Assembly (NCBI RefSeq): GCF_016741815.1
Contig: NZ_JAERRJ010000003.1
Coordinates: 186,001-250,000, forward strand
Origin: Nocardia acididurans
Lineage (GTDB): Bacteria > Actinomycetota > Actinomycetes > Mycobacteriales > Mycobacteriaceae
Direction: 5' to 3'
Length of the DNA: 64,000 nucleotides
Numbering within the stretch: the first letter of the stretch is position 1; each line of letters begins with the position of its first letter. Of the stretch, positions 1 to 23,303 are shown piece after piece. The notes below the pieces were generated by a model. It ran no database searches. It was not told the origin of the DNA and worked only from the letters and a program-made list of their open reading frames with translations. The position numbers were made by a program, and so were the translations under genes.

Positions 1-993
1 CCGCTCATCGGCATGATCGATGTGGGCCGCTCCATGTTCACCGTCGACGGCCCGGAACACCGGCGGCTGCGCATCAAGACCACCCAGGCGCTGACCCCGC
101 GCCGGCTCGAGGAGATGCGCCCGGCCATCGAGGCGATCACCGCCGTACTCCTGGACGATCTCGAGGCGGCCGGGCGCGACGGCGCGGTGGTGGACCTGAA
201 GCAGATCTTCGCCTACCCGCTGCCCATGCGCGTGATCAGCGACCTCATGGGCGTCCCGCGCTCGGACGGCCCCATGCTGCTGGAGAGCTACAAGGCGTTC
301 TTCTCGGTGATGACCCCGCAGGACGAAAGACTGCGCGTCATCGAGCAATTGAACGTCTACTTCGCCGAGATGGTGGCCCGCAAGACCGCCGAACCCGGTG
401 ACGATCTCACCAGCGCGCTCATCCTGGCCGACGAGGGCGGCGAACCGCTCACCCCGGAGGAGGTGGCGGGCAATCTTCAGGCGCTGGTGGCCGCGGGCCA
501 CGAGACCACGGTCAGCCTCATCCTGAATGCGGTGCGCGCACTGCTGTCCCGTCCCGAACAGCTCGACAAGATCCGTTCCGGCGATATCGAGTGGAAGCAG
601 GCCATCGAGGAGACCCTGCGCTACGACGGTCCGGTCACCCACCTGCTCATGCGCTTCGCCGCCGACGATATTCCGCTGGGCGACACCGTGATCGAGAAGG
701 GCGAGGGCGTGGTGATCTCCTACCGCGCCGTCGGCCGCGACACCACCGTGCACGGCGCGGACGCCGACGATTTCGATGTCACCCGCCCGACGGCGAGCCG
801 CAATATCTCCTTCGGCTACGGTCCGCACATCTGTCCGGGCGCGGCCCTGGCCCGGCTCGAGGCGGCCATCGCCCTGCCCGCCCTGTTCGCGCGCTTCCCG
901 GATATGAAGCTGGCCGTGGCCGCCGAGGAGATCGGCAACCTTCCGGTCATGACCCAGAACGATCTCACCGGGCTGCCGCTGCATCTGGGCTGA
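1..993 (+). CDS. Cytochrome P450, 5' end outside window
   Basis: Soluble bacterial cytochrome P450, a haem monooxygenase. The frame is already open at base 1, so the N-terminus lies to the left; about 330 residues are visible. The I-helix motif AGHETT, the ExxR motif in EETLRY and the haem loop FGYGPHICPGAALARLE with the axial cysteine are all intact. The substrate cannot be read from the sequence. No ferredoxin or reductase gene is near it. It lies about 2.7 kb upstream of the PKS-NRPS gene on the same strand, so it could tailor that product, but the two secreted-protein genes between them make this uncertain. Confidence 0.9.
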   Translation, partial: PLIGMIDVGRSMFTVDGPEHRRLRIKTTQALTPRRLEEMRPAIEAITAVLLDDLEAAGRDGAVVDLKQIFAYPLPMRVISDLMGVPRSDGPMLLESYKAFFSVMTPQDERLRVIEQLNVYFAEMVARKTAEPGDDLTSALILADEGGEPLTPEEVAGNLQALVAAGHETTVSLILNAVRALLSRPEQLDKIRSGDIEWKQAIEETLRYDGPVTHLLMRFAADDIPLGDTVIEKGEGVVISYRAVGRDTTVHGADADDFDVTRPTASRNISFGYGPHICPGAALARLEAAIALPALFARFPDMKLAVAAEEIGNLPVMTQNDLTGLPLHLG

Positions 994-1075
994 TTCCAGA
1001 ACGTCGATTCCGCTTCGCCGCCCGCCCCCTTCCCCTAGGCTGCAACACGTTACAACTCGCCAGGGGAAGGGGGCG

Positions 1076-2617
1076 ATGGTGTCGAGGCGTATCCGCACTG
1101 CGGCCGCAGCCATCGCAGTGGCGCTGTGTGCGGGGGTCATGCCCGCCGCGACACAGGCGGAAACCTTCACTTCCATGGATATCGGCTCGACGGCCGTGCC
1201 ACGGGCGGATTGCGGGCCCGGCTCGTCGCCGGAGACCGGCCTGCAGGGGGATGTGCCCACCGAGGATCGCAACAGCGGGCGCAGCACCCTGGGCTACTCG
1301 TGCAACTTGTTCCAGATCGGCGGCCTACAGGAGCAGGGTGGCGGGATCCTGTCGGTCACCTACGACCACTGCTCCTACACCAGCACCTTCTTCCCCGGAA
1401 ACCTGCTCGACCCCGCCGCGCCCGGCGTGCACGTCCTCGACGTGTCCGATCCGGCGAATCCGGTGCGCACGGCGTCGCTGGACGAGCCCGCCATGCTCGG
1501 CGGCACCTGGGAGTCGTTGAAGGTCAACGAGGAACGCAAACTGCTCGCGGCGACCGCGGTGCCGGTGGCCATGGGCACGGGGTATTTCTCGGTCTACGAC
1601 ATCTCCGACTGCGCGCATCCGCGGCTGCTCAATGCCGGGGTGGGCACGAATCTGACCATGCCGCTGCCGTTCCTGTCGCACGAGGGCGGGTTCTCCCCGG
1701 ACGGCATGACCTACTGGGTGTCCGGGGTGGGGCCGGGGGTGCTCAGCGCCATCGATCTCGCCGATCCGGCGAATCCGCGCATCATCTGGCAGAGCGTGCA
1801 GGCGCTGACCGAGCACGGGTTCGGGATCAGCCCGGACGGCAACACCATGTACCTGTCGGTGCAGACCGGCATCAATATCCTCGATATCAGCGCGATCCAG
1901 CGCCGGGATCCGTATCCCGCTGTGCCGCAACTGGCTACGCAGCTGTGGGCGGACGGGCTGTTCAATCAGCACAGCGTGCCGGTCACCTACGGCGGCAGGC
2001 CCCATATCTTCACGCCGGACGAAGCCGGTTCGGGCGGTGTGAAACTCATCGATGTGGCCGATCCGCGCAACCCGCGGATCCTGCGGACGCTCAAACTCGA
2101 GGTGAACCTGCCGGGCAATATCGACGACCAATGGCGTTCGGCCATGGGCGGTTCCGCGTACTCCTACGACTCGCACTACTGTGCGGCCGACCGGATCGAC
2201 GATCCGACGGCGCTGGCCTGCTCCTGGGGGCAGGGCGGGATCCGGGTGTTCGATGTGCGCTCGCTCGCCGATATCCGCGAGATCGCCTACTACAACCCGC
2301 CCGCGCAGACGGGAAGGCAGGCGCTGCTGCCGAATTCGCCGCACGTGCTGTCGTCGAACCTCGGCGTTCCGCTGTTCGGCCTGGTGCCGCTGGTGCGGGA
2401 TGCGCTGCAGGGCCGCATCGATCCGAATGTGCTGTTCGGGCCGCGTATGAGCCAGACCGTATTCGGAGATCTGTCGGCGGATTGGTGCCTGTCACCGCCG
2501 GAGTGGCACGGCAGCCAACTCTGGACCACCTGTTCCGACAACGGATTCATGGTGCTGCAACTCGATCCGGCGGTGTATTCGCCACCGGCGAACCAGGATT
2601 CGACCATTGGTTCCTAG
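1076..2617 (+). CDS. Secreted LVIVD-repeat beta-propeller protein
   Basis: Exported protein of 513 residues. The N-terminus has two arginines, a hydrophobic stretch and an Ala-x-Ala type site near residue 28 (ATQAET), so it is probably Sec-exported. The rest contains repeated blades with the pattern [V/I]DVSDPANP.. and IDLADPANPR, typical of LVIVD repeat proteins that fold as beta-propellers. No catalytic site is recognised. The ATG at 1076 follows a purine-rich ribosome site (GGGGAAGGGGG). The 3' end overlaps the next gene by 11 bp, so the two are probably co-translated. Function unknown; a surface binding role is only a guess. Confidence 0.8.
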   Translation: MVSRRIRTAAAAIAVALCAGVMPAATQAETFTSMDIGSTAVPRADCGPGSSPETGLQGDVPTEDRNSGRSTLGYSCNLFQIGGLQEQGGGILSVTYDHCSYTSTFFPGNLLDPAAPGVHVLDVSDPANPVRTASLDEPAMLGGTWESLKVNEERKLLAATAVPVAMGTGYFSVYDISDCAHPRLLNAGVGTNLTMPLPFLSHEGGFSPDGMTYWVSGVGPGVLSAIDLADPANPRIIWQSVQALTEHGFGISPDGNTMYLSVQTGINILDISAIQRRDPYPAVPQLATQLWADGLFNQHSVPVTYGGRPHIFTPDEAGSGGVKLIDVADPRNPRILRTLKLEVNLPGNIDDQWRSAMGGSAYSYDSHYCAADRIDDPTALACSWGQGGIRVFDVRSLADIREIAYYNPPAQTGRQALLPNSPHVLSSNLGVPLFGLVPLVRDALQGRIDPNVLFGPRMSQTVFGDLSADWCLSPPEWHGSQLWTTCSDNGFMVLQLDPAVYSPPANQDSTIGS

Positions 2618-3230
2618 GCTGAATACGCGGTTCACCCGCGTGGGCGCGGCCCTGCTGGCGGTGCTGGCGGTCTTCACGCTCGGGCGGTGGAGCGCGCCCG
2701 ATGCCACCGACCCGGGCCTGCGGCTCACCGCGGTGGAGATCGGTTTCGCCCAGGACATGTCCACCCATCACGATCAGGTGGTGTTGCTGGCGAGCACGCT
2801 GGCGCGCGATGTCACGGCGCAGATCCGCGCGCTGGCCGACCAGATGAGCACCGCGCAGACGGCCGAGATCGCCATGATGCGCGGCTGGCTGGCGCTGTTC
2901 GACCTGCCGCGCACCGCCGAGCAGCCGATGAGCTGGATGACAGGCACACACCAGCACACCGGGGGCGCGGCCATGCCGGGCATGGCGAGCACCGGGGAGA
3001 TCACCCGGCTGGCCGCGGCCCGCGGCGCCGACGCCGAAGTGCTTTTCCTGCAATTGATGATCCGGCATCATCGCGGTGGCGTGGATATGGCGCAGGCCGC
3101 CTATGCCCACGCGAGCAATGCGCAGGTGCGGCGGACCGCGATGGAAATCGTCCGGCAGCAGGTCAGCGAATTAGGGGTCATGACAACCTTGCTGACGGCA
3201 CGGGAGGCGGATCCACTCCCCTATCCATAG
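2607..3230 (+). CDS. DUF305 family protein, probable copper-associated
   Basis: Protein of 207 residues with an N-terminal hydrophobic anchor or signal (residues 11-27) and a DUF305 helical domain. The two diagnostic His-rich helices are visible: MSTHHDQVV near residue 50 and MIRHHRGGVDMAQ near residue 150. Between them is a Met/His-rich loop (MTGTHQHTGGAAMPGM). DUF305 proteins are exported and often linked to copper handling; the His/Met content agrees. Start is a TTG at 2607, inside the end of the LVIVD gene; no better start is seen. It is the last gene before a 444-bp gap preceding the PKS-NRPS. Confidence 0.85.
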   Translation: MVPRLNTRFTRVGAALLAVLAVFTLGRWSAPDATDPGLRLTAVEIGFAQDMSTHHDQVVLLASTLARDVTAQIRALADQMSTAQTAEIAMMRGWLALFDLPRTAEQPMSWMTGTHQHTGGAAMPGMASTGEITRLAAARGADAEVLFLQLMIRHHRGGVDMAQAAYAHASNAQVRRTAMEIVRQQVSELGVMTTLLTAREADPLPYP

Positions 3231-3674
3231 CGATATCCGATACCTCGAATCGGCGCGATTCGCCCGCCCATTGGCCTCGCGCACAATCGAACCCCCCCGT
3301 TACCTGTCCTTGCGACCAAGCACAAGTTAGGGCATGCGAGATATGATGCGCCCAAGTATGTTTCGATGTGAGAGTCGGCGATACGAGGGGTGTGGATCGA
3401 AGCAATCTCACCGAACGCAGCACTACCGGTCCACCACCCGGGCGGGTATCGTGGGGCCCATCGGGGGGGCTACCCCCGTGTATTCGATCCAATGCGATTG
3501 AATACCAAGTTAATTCAGCACATCGAGGTGCTGTCGCACACCGATCGGCAATCCGGCGGTGTTCCATCCCAGGGGCAGTGGGATACAAATCCGTGATCCG
3601 CATTGTGGATTCGCGTTTACGCAATGACACGCGTCCGATTCCGGGGGAACGGACCGTGCGCACAGGAGGTTTGC
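3231..3674. promoter_or_regulatory. 444-bp gene-free leader of the PKS-NRPS operon
   Basis: No convincing coding sequence is seen. The stretch is less GC-biased than its surroundings and should hold the promoter of the biosynthetic operon. A TATGAT hexamer at 3342-3347 is a possible -10 box, but no -35 at the usual spacing is clear. A G-run followed by a C-run near 3462-3478 could form a small hairpin in the leader. No operator palindrome was found. Confidence 0.4.
3664..3670 (+). promoter_or_regulatory. Ribosome binding site that sets the PKS-NRPS start
   Basis: AGGAGGT lies 4 bp before the GTG at 3675. It favours this start over the in-frame ATG at 3603, whose 24 extra codons do not resemble a PKS N-terminus. 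From 3675 the protein begins directly with the docking helix. Confidence 0.8.
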
Positions 3675-17293
<13,619 letters not shown>

Positions 17294-17297
<4 letters not shown>

Positions 17298-18688
17298 CCA
17301 CAGCCGAGGTGCACAGACCGCTCAGCCCCATGGAGCGGTGGTACTGGATCGCCGATCAGATCTCACCGCTGAATGTGATCGCCCGAGTGCGGGTGTCGGG
17401 CGCGGTGACCACCGCCGCGCTCGAGGCCGCGGCGGCGGATCTCACCGCGGAGCATCCCCTGCTCCGGGTGAGCATCGCCGCCGACAGCGACGGCAAGAAC
17501 CCCGAGTTCGTGCCCGTCTACAGCGCCGAGATCCCGGTCCGCACAGTCACTCCCGCCGCCGCCGATACCGAGGCCTGGGAGCACGAGGTGGATATCACCG
17601 AGCTGGGGACCTCCCTGGACTGGCGCACCCGTCCGCTGGCCCGCATCGTCGATGTGGTGCACCGCGCCGGTGAACCCGGCGAGTACCACGACCTGATCCT
17701 GACGGTGTCCCATGTCGTCGCCGATGGCACGACGGCGCTGGCGCTGCTGCGCGACCTGGTCGATTACGCCGCCGCGCACACCGCTGGGAGCATGACGCCC
17801 GACACCGAACCCGCCGCCTACGGTGTCGTGCGACGGTTGCCGCTACCGGCTCCGGAGGACATGCTGCCCAGCCGGTTTCGCGGGATGCGCGGACTCCTGC
17901 GGGCGGTCGGCACCGCCATTGTCGATCAGGTGGTCGCCGCGGCGGCGCGCCCGCACCGACTGCTGCCCGAGGTGGCGGTGGACCCGCACGACCGGCGGAC
18001 CCGACTGTGGCATCGGGAGTTGTCCGGCGAGCAGCTCGAGGCGCTGGTCCAGCGGTGCCGCGCCGAGGGCGTGACCGTACACGGGGCGCTCACCGCGGCC
18101 ATGGCGCTGGCGCTGGGAAATATTGTCGCGCCGGGCGATTCGGGCCGGATCGGGATCGGGTCACCGGTGGATTTCCGGACCGAGCTGCGCCCCGTGGTGG
18201 GACCCGACGATGCCGGAGCGTACGTCTGCACGGTCCCGTCCTTCCCCCGGTTCGGCGCGGTCGACCTGTGGGAGGTGGCCCGCGATCTCAATCGTGAGCT
18301 GCTGCGGCGCAAGAACTTCCGCCAGCACCTCGCTCTCGTCACGCTGCTGCGCCTGGCCACCCCGGATTCGGTGGCCAACTCGGCGCGCACCGTGGCCCTG
18401 CTGGATCAGCGCGGCCCCGGCAATGTCTGCATCTCCAATATCGGCCGCTACGACTTCCCCGAGCGGTCCGGGGACTGGGCCCTGTCGGGGGCCCAGTTCA
18501 TCGCGGGCATCTCCATCAGCGGGCATTTCGTGGCGACCGTGAACACCAGTCACGGTGTGCTGCACTGGAATTTCACCTATATCGAGGGCACGGTCTCCGA
18601 CGCCCGGGCACGGCAGCTGGCCGATGACTCGCTCGAAATCCTGTCGCGTGAACTAGTCCGGCCGGAACCGGCCGTGCGGAAAGGCTGA
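17294..18688 (+). CDS. PapA-type acyltransferase (condensation-domain fold)
   Basis: Protein of 464 residues in the condensation/PapA family, which transfer acyl groups from carrier proteins or CoA to alcohols or amines. The HxxxDG catalytic motif is present (HVVADG, near residue 140). A later DFRTEL motif and a C-terminal SNIGRYD-like stretch resemble the channel region of PapA5-type enzymes. It starts with ATG overlapping the PKS-NRPS stop (ATGA) and is therefore translationally coupled. Most likely it esterifies the PKS-NRPS product, perhaps at the serine hydroxyl or a hydroxyl added by the nearby monooxygenase. A free-standing NRPS condensation domain is the alternative. Confidence 0.8.
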
Positions 18689-18692
18689 CAAC

Positions 18693-19601
18693 GTGTCCGA
18701 TACCCGTGGAGCGGTATTGATCACCGGAGCGTCGACCGGGCTGGGCCGGGAGACCGCCCTGCACCTGGCCGATCGCGGTTTCCAGGTCTTCGCCGGCGTG
18801 CGGCGCGAGGCCGACGCGCAGGAACTGCGGCAGGCGGACGACCGGGTCGAGCCCGTCATCGTCGATGTCACCGCCGCGGAGTCGATCGCCGCGGCGCACA
18901 AGCTGATCGCCGACCGCGTGGGCGCGGCCGGGCTGACGGGTCTGGTCAACAACGCGGGCGTCTGCGTGGCCGCGCCGATCGAACTGCTGCCCGCCGAGGA
19001 CCTGCGCGCCCAGCTGGAGGTCACCCTGGTCGGTCCGGTGCAGCTCATCCGGACCTTCCTGCCGCTGCTGCGGATTCGCGCCGCCGGTGCGCCGACGCGC
19101 GCGCCCGCGGGCCGCATCGTGAACGTGGCCTCCGGCGTCGGCCGCCTGGCCACCCCGTACCACGGCGCGTATGCCGCAGCGCAATTCGGCAAGGTCGGGC
19201 TCTCCGACGCGCTGCGCCGGGAGCTCGCGCCCTTGCAGGTCAGCGTCTCCATCATCGAGCCCGGTGCGGTGTCGACCCCCATCTGGGGCAAGCTCGGCGA
19301 GGGCGCGGAGCGGGTGCTCGCCGCCGCCCCGGACGAGATCGCCGACCTGTACCGGGACCGGTTCCTGGCCTTCGTCACCGCGAACACCCAACGCGCACAG
19401 GCGAGTCGCACCAAGCCCGCCCAGGTGGCGACCGCCATCGAACACGCGCTCACCGCGCAGAGCCCGCGCACCCGCTACCCGGTGGGCGCGGATTCCAAGG
19501 CGGTGGCGGTGGCCACGCGCCTGCTGCCGAACCGCCTGCTGGACTTCGTCATGGAGCGCACCGGCCCGGCGATCACCGTCCCCAAGGAGGTCAGAGCGTG
19601 A
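18693..19601 (+). CDS. Short-chain dehydrogenase/reductase with altered YxxxK
   Basis: SDR of 302 residues. The cofactor loop TGASTGLG is at residues 10-17 and the NNAG motif near residue 87. The active-site serine is present (NVASGVG), but the YxxxK motif reads YAAAQ: Tyr160 is kept and the catalytic lysine is Gln164. It may still bind NAD(P) but normal proton relay is doubtful. GTG start, 4 bp after the acyltransferase stop; the end overlaps the FAD monooxygenase by 4 bp. Its place in the operon suggests a tailoring or structural role in the pathway. Confidence 0.85.
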   Translation: MSDTRGAVLITGASTGLGRETALHLADRGFQVFAGVRREADAQELRQADDRVEPVIVDVTAAESIAAAHKLIADRVGAAGLTGLVNNAGVCVAAPIELLPAEDLRAQLEVTLVGPVQLIRTFLPLLRIRAAGAPTRAPAGRIVNVASGVGRLATPYHGAYAAAQFGKVGLSDALRRELAPLQVSVSIIEPGAVSTPIWGKLGEGAERVLAAAPDEIADLYRDRFLAFVTANTQRAQASRTKPAQVATAIEHALTAQSPRTRYPVGADSKAVAVATRLLPNRLLDFVMERTGPAITVPKEVRA

Positions 19602-20767
19602 AGGTCCTCGTCACGGGCGCGGGCATTGCCGGGCTGACCACCGCCGTCGCCCTGCGCAGGCACGGCTTCGATGTCGACATCCACGAGGCCACAGCGGGAT
19701 TCCGGGATACCGGCACCGGGCTGGGGCTGGCCTGCAATGCCACCGCGGCACTGGCCGAACTGGGCATCGATCCCACCGACGGCCCCACCGGAAGCCCGCT
19801 GCGCCGGTTCAGCATTCACACCCCGACCGGGGCCACGGTGCGGGAGCTGCCGATCCAGCGCATCACCGCCGAGCTGAACGCGCCGATCGTGAACATCCGC
19901 CGCAACGACCTGATCGCGGTGCTGCGCGCGGCGGCCCCGGAGGTGCCGATCCACTGGAACAGTCCGCTGACCGGCTTCCGGCACGACAGCGCCGGTGTGA
20001 CAGCCACTTTCGGCGACGGACAGACCGCGAGCGGTGACGTGCTCATCGGCGCGGACGGCATCCGCTCGGCGGTGCGCGCGCAGCTCGCGGGCGACGAGCC
20101 GCTCAACGAGTACGGCTATGTGTGCTGGCTGGCGGTGATCCCGTACTCCCACCCCAGCCTGACCACCGGTGCGGCCCGGCACTATTGGGGCCGCGGCACC
20201 CGCTTCGGCCTCATCGAGATCGGCGGCGGCCAGGTCTATTGGTGGGGCACCCAGAGCGTCGGGGTGGCGGCGGCTCGCGACTGGTCCGGCGGAAAGGCCG
20301 GTGTGGCAGCGGTATTCGCGGGCTGGGCGCCGGAGGTGATGGAGGTGATCGAGCAGACTCCCGAGGAGGCGATCGTGGTCGTCCCCGCGCAGGACCGGAA
20401 CTTCCTGTCGCAGTGGGGCGACGGCCGGACCACCCTCATCGGCGATGCCGCCCACCCCATGCTCACCAGCCTGAGCCAGGGCGCGAGCTCCGCCATCGAG
20501 GACGCGGTGGTGCTCGGCCACGAGCTCGCTGTCGCACCGAATCCGATTACGGGACTGCGCAATTACGAGAAGGCGCGCCACGACCGCACCAAGCGGCTCG
20601 TCGCCGACTCCCGGCGGCTCAGCCGACTGGAACAGCTGCGCAACCCCGTGGCGGTGCGGTTGCGCGACCTCGCCATCCAGTACACGCCCATGAGCATTCT
20701 GCGGCGGCAGAACATGCAGCCCATGCGATTCCGGCTGCCGGGTGAGGTGAGCACGGTCTCCCGATGA
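19598..20767 (+). CDS. FAD-dependent class A monooxygenase
   Basis: Flavoprotein of 389 residues of the p-hydroxybenzoate hydroxylase/UbiH type. It has the N-terminal FAD loop GAGIAG (residues 7-12), the DG region (LIGADGIRS, near 150) and the GD motif (TLIGDAAHPM, near 283) that contacts FAD and NAD(P)H. Such enzymes hydroxylate aromatic or activated carbons or carry out Baeyer-Villiger or epoxidation chemistry. The start overlaps the SDR stop (GTGA) and the end overlaps the exporter start (ATGA). Likely oxidises the PKS-NRPS product or a building block; substrate not predictable. Confidence 0.88.
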   Translation: MKVLVTGAGIAGLTTAVALRRHGFDVDIHEATAGFRDTGTGLGLACNATAALAELGIDPTDGPTGSPLRRFSIHTPTGATVRELPIQRITAELNAPIVNIRRNDLIAVLRAAAPEVPIHWNSPLTGFRHDSAGVTATFGDGQTASGDVLIGADGIRSAVRAQLAGDEPLNEYGYVCWLAVIPYSHPSLTTGAARHYWGRGTRFGLIEIGGGQVYWWGTQSVGVAAARDWSGGKAGVAAVFAGWAPEVMEVIEQTPEEAIVVVPAQDRNFLSQWGDGRTTLIGDAAHPMLTSLSQGASSAIEDAVVLGHELAVAPNPITGLRNYEKARHDRTKRLVADSRRLSRLEQLRNPVAVRLRDLAIQYTPMSILRRQNMQPMRFRLPGEVSTVSR

Positions 20768-22323
20768 GCGGCCCGGCGGGCTACACCCGCTATGCCGCCA
20801 TGGCCGTGCTGTGCCTGGCCGAGCTGCTGGTGGTCATCGACAACACCATCATCAATATCGCGCTCCCGGCGATCGGCGCGCAGCTCGGCGCGGGCTTCAG
20901 CGGCCTGCAGTGGTGCGTCGACGCCTACACCCTCACCTTCGCCGGATTCCTCTTGGCGGCAGGCACTCTCGGCGACCGCTACGGCCGCCGCCTGGTGCTC
21001 TACCTGGGCATGCTGGGCTTCGCCGCCATGTCGGTGGTGGCCGCCACCTCCGATCGACTGCCCGAGCTGATCGGGGCGCGCGCGGCCATGGGCGTCTTCG
21101 CGGCCGCCATCTTCCCGGCGACGCTGGCCCTGGTCACCACCCTGTTCACCGATCGGCGCGAGCGGTCCATCGCCATCGGCGTGTGGGCGGGCGTGGCGGG
21201 TATCGCCATCGTGGGCGGGCCGCTCGTCAGCGGCTGGCTGCTGGCGCATTTCAGCTGGCATTCGGTGTTCTGGATCAATCTGCCGGTGGCCGCCATCGCC
21301 GTCGCCGGGACCGCGCTGTGGGTTCCGGAGGCCAAGGTGGCGATACCGGCCCGGCTGGACATACTCGGCGTGGTGCTGTCCATCGCCGGAATCGTGCTGC
21401 TGGTGTGGGCCATCATCGAAGCGCCCCGGCACGGCTGGACCGCGCCGATCACGGTCGCCGCCTTCGCGGGTGCCGCGCTCGCGCTGACGCTGTTCGTGCT
21501 GTGGCAGTTGCGGGTTCGGGTTCCGCTGCTGGATGTGCGGCTGTTCCGGATGCGCCGCTTCGCCATTCCGGCGCTGTCGATTTCGGTGGCGTTCTTCGCG
21601 CTGTTCGGGTTCGTCTTCTTCTTCACGCTGTATTTCCAAGCGGTGCGCGGCTATTCGGCCATGGAGACGGGTGTGCGGGCGCTGCCGTACGCGGTCGGCA
21701 TCATGATCGGCGCACCGATCGGCATGACGCTGGGCCGCAGGCTCGGCACCGCGCCGACGGTGGCCGCCGGGCTGGCGGCGCTGTGCGGCGGTTTCGTGGT
21801 GGCGACCTTCCTGGACACGCACACCTCCTACGCGGCGGTGATCCTGCCGACCACCATCCTCATGGGCGCGGGTCTGGGCCTGGTGCAGGGCCCGGCCACC
21901 GAACTGCTCATGTCCAATCTCGACGAGGAGGATATGGGCGTCGGCGCGGCCATCAACGACACCACCCGCGAGGTGGGCGGCGCGCTGGGCGTGGCGGTGC
22001 TGGGTTCGGTGCTGTCCTCGATCTACGCGCACGCCATCGCACCGGCCGTCTCGACCGCGGGACTGCCGGAAAATGTTGTCCGCGAGGTTAATTCGTCCCC
22101 GTTCGCCGGACTGGCACTGGCCGAGCGGATACCGTCGCCACAGTTGCGCGAGCAGGCGATCACGGTGGTGCGCGAGGCCTTCGTGGACGGCATCTTCTGG
22201 ACCGCCGGGGTGGCCGCCCTCGCCACGGGGGTCGGCGCGGTGCTCACCGCGGTACTGCTGCCGTGGCGCGAGGGCCGGCTGAGCTCCGCCGCACCCGAAC
22301 CGCTCGCCGAGGAGGCCGCCTGA
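20764..22323 (+). CDS. MFS drug-resistance-type exporter (EmrB/QacA, DHA2)
   Basis: Membrane protein of 519 residues with the hydrophobic pattern of a 14-helix DHA2 transporter. The family signature in helix 1 (VVIDNTIINIALPAI), the WCVDAYTL segment and the loop motif A after helix 2 (GDRYGRR) are visible. It is a proton-driven exporter in the cytoplasmic membrane. Coupled by ATGA overlap to the monooxygenase and by TGATG to the following hydrolase, it most likely exports the PKS-NRPS product and gives self-resistance. Confidence 0.9.
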   Translation: MSGPAGYTRYAAMAVLCLAELLVVIDNTIINIALPAIGAQLGAGFSGLQWCVDAYTLTFAGFLLAAGTLGDRYGRRLVLYLGMLGFAAMSVVAATSDRLPELIGARAAMGVFAAAIFPATLALVTTLFTDRRERSIAIGVWAGVAGIAIVGGPLVSGWLLAHFSWHSVFWINLPVAAIAVAGTALWVPEAKVAIPARLDILGVVLSIAGIVLLVWAIIEAPRHGWTAPITVAAFAGAALALTLFVLWQLRVRVPLLDVRLFRMRRFAIPALSISVAFFALFGFVFFFTLYFQAVRGYSAMETGVRALPYAVGIMIGAPIGMTLGRRLGTAPTVAAGLAALCGGFVVATFLDTHTSYAAVILPTTILMGAGLGLVQGPATELLMSNLDEEDMGVGAAINDTTREVGGALGVAVLGSVLSSIYAHAIAPAVSTAGLPENVVREVNSSPFAGLALAERIPSPQLREQAITVVREAFVDGIFWTAGVAALATGVGAVLTAVLLPWREGRLSSAAPEPLAEEAA

Positions 22324-23180
22324 TGTCCCTGCCGGACACACCGACCGAGATGAAGTCGATCCAGCTCTCGGCGGGGACCGTCGAGTATCTGGATTCCGGC
22401 GGTCCGGGGCCGACGCTGGTATTCCTGCACGGGGCCATGAAGGACGCACTGGTATGGCGCGAGGTGGTCGCCGGGCTGCCCGCGCGCTACCGCTGCGTCC
22501 GGCCCACCCTGCCGCTGGGCAGCCATCGCATTCCGATGGAGCCCGAGGCCGATCTGAGCATCACCGGGCTGGCGCGGCTGGTCGCGGAGTTCCTGGACGC
22601 CCTGGATCTGAGCGAGGTGACCCTGGTCCAGAACCATTGGGGCGCAGCGCAGATCATGCTGGCCGAAGGCTGCGCCGAGCGGGTGAGCCGCCTGGTGCTG
22701 TGCGCCTGCGAGGCTTTCGACAACTATCCGCCGGGCCGGCCGGGCCGGGCCTCGGCCGCCGCCGCACGGGTGCCCGGTCTGCTCGGGCTGGCCGGTCGCG
22801 CCCTGCGCAGCCCGCGCGTGCGGCACCGCTTCGCCACGGCCGATCCCAGTGCGGGACGCCGGATTCCGCCGGATCTGGTCGAACGCTGGCTGCTGCCGTT
22901 CGCCTCCGAGGCTGGGGTGCGGCGCGATCTCGCCAAGATCCTGAGCGAACGGCATACGCCCGCGACCAAACGACAGTGGGCGGCCGCCACCGACTTCCCC
23001 GGCCCGGTCCTGGTGGTGTGGGCGGCCGATGACGTCCTCATGCCGCCCGCGCACGGGCGGCTGCTGACCGACGCCTTCCCCAACGCCCGCCTGGTGATCG
23101 CCGAGCACAGCCGCACCTGTGTCCCGCTGGACCGCCCCGAGGTCCTGATCCGTGAACTGATCACGCTGCCTTCGGTCTGA
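22323..23180 (+). CDS. Alpha/beta-hydrolase fold protein with His at the nucleophile elbow
   Basis: Protein of 285 residues with an oxyanion-type motif FLHGAM near residue 38 and an alpha/beta-hydrolase layout. The nucleophile elbow, normally GxSxG or NDxGG, reads QNHWGAA, placing His105 where Ser or Asp is expected. The C-terminal segment SRTCVPLDRPE resembles the SRTFVPEDxP form of actinobacterial haloalkane dehalogenase-like proteins, and no catalytic His loop of the GGH type is seen. ATG at 22323 overlaps the exporter stop by one base (TGATG). It is the last gene of the operon. It could be a type II editing or cyclising protein or a non-catalytic fold; hydrolytic activity is uncertain. 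Confidence 0.75.
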   Translation: MSLPDTPTEMKSIQLSAGTVEYLDSGGPGPTLVFLHGAMKDALVWREVVAGLPARYRCVRPTLPLGSHRIPMEPEADLSITGLARLVAEFLDALDLSEVTLVQNHWGAAQIMLAEGCAERVSRLVLCACEAFDNYPPGRPGRASAAAARVPGLLGLAGRALRSPRVRHRFATADPSAGRRIPPDLVERWLLPFASEAGVRRDLAKILSERHTPATKRQWAAATDFPGPVLVVWAADDVLMPPAHGRLLTDAFPNARLVIAEHSRTCVPLDRPEVLIRELITLPSV

Positions 23181-23303
23181 GGAACCGTCGACGGCGTGAC
23201 GCCGCGGCGGGACACGGGCACGCTGGTGTATTGCGACACGCTCGAACCGACCCCTCGCCCTGCTACCTTCGGAATGCGGAACCCGCGAGGCAAGGAGCAT
23301 GCC

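Noticed and set aside
3420..3480. G-run/C-run hairpin in the PKS leader as a riboswitch
   Set aside because: Only a short stem is visible and no conserved aptamer core; such runs are common in this genome.
3603..3674. Upstream ATG at 3603 as start of the PKS-NRPS
   Set aside because: No ribosome site, 24 non-conserved residues; GTG 3675 has AGGAGGT and begins directly with the docking helix.
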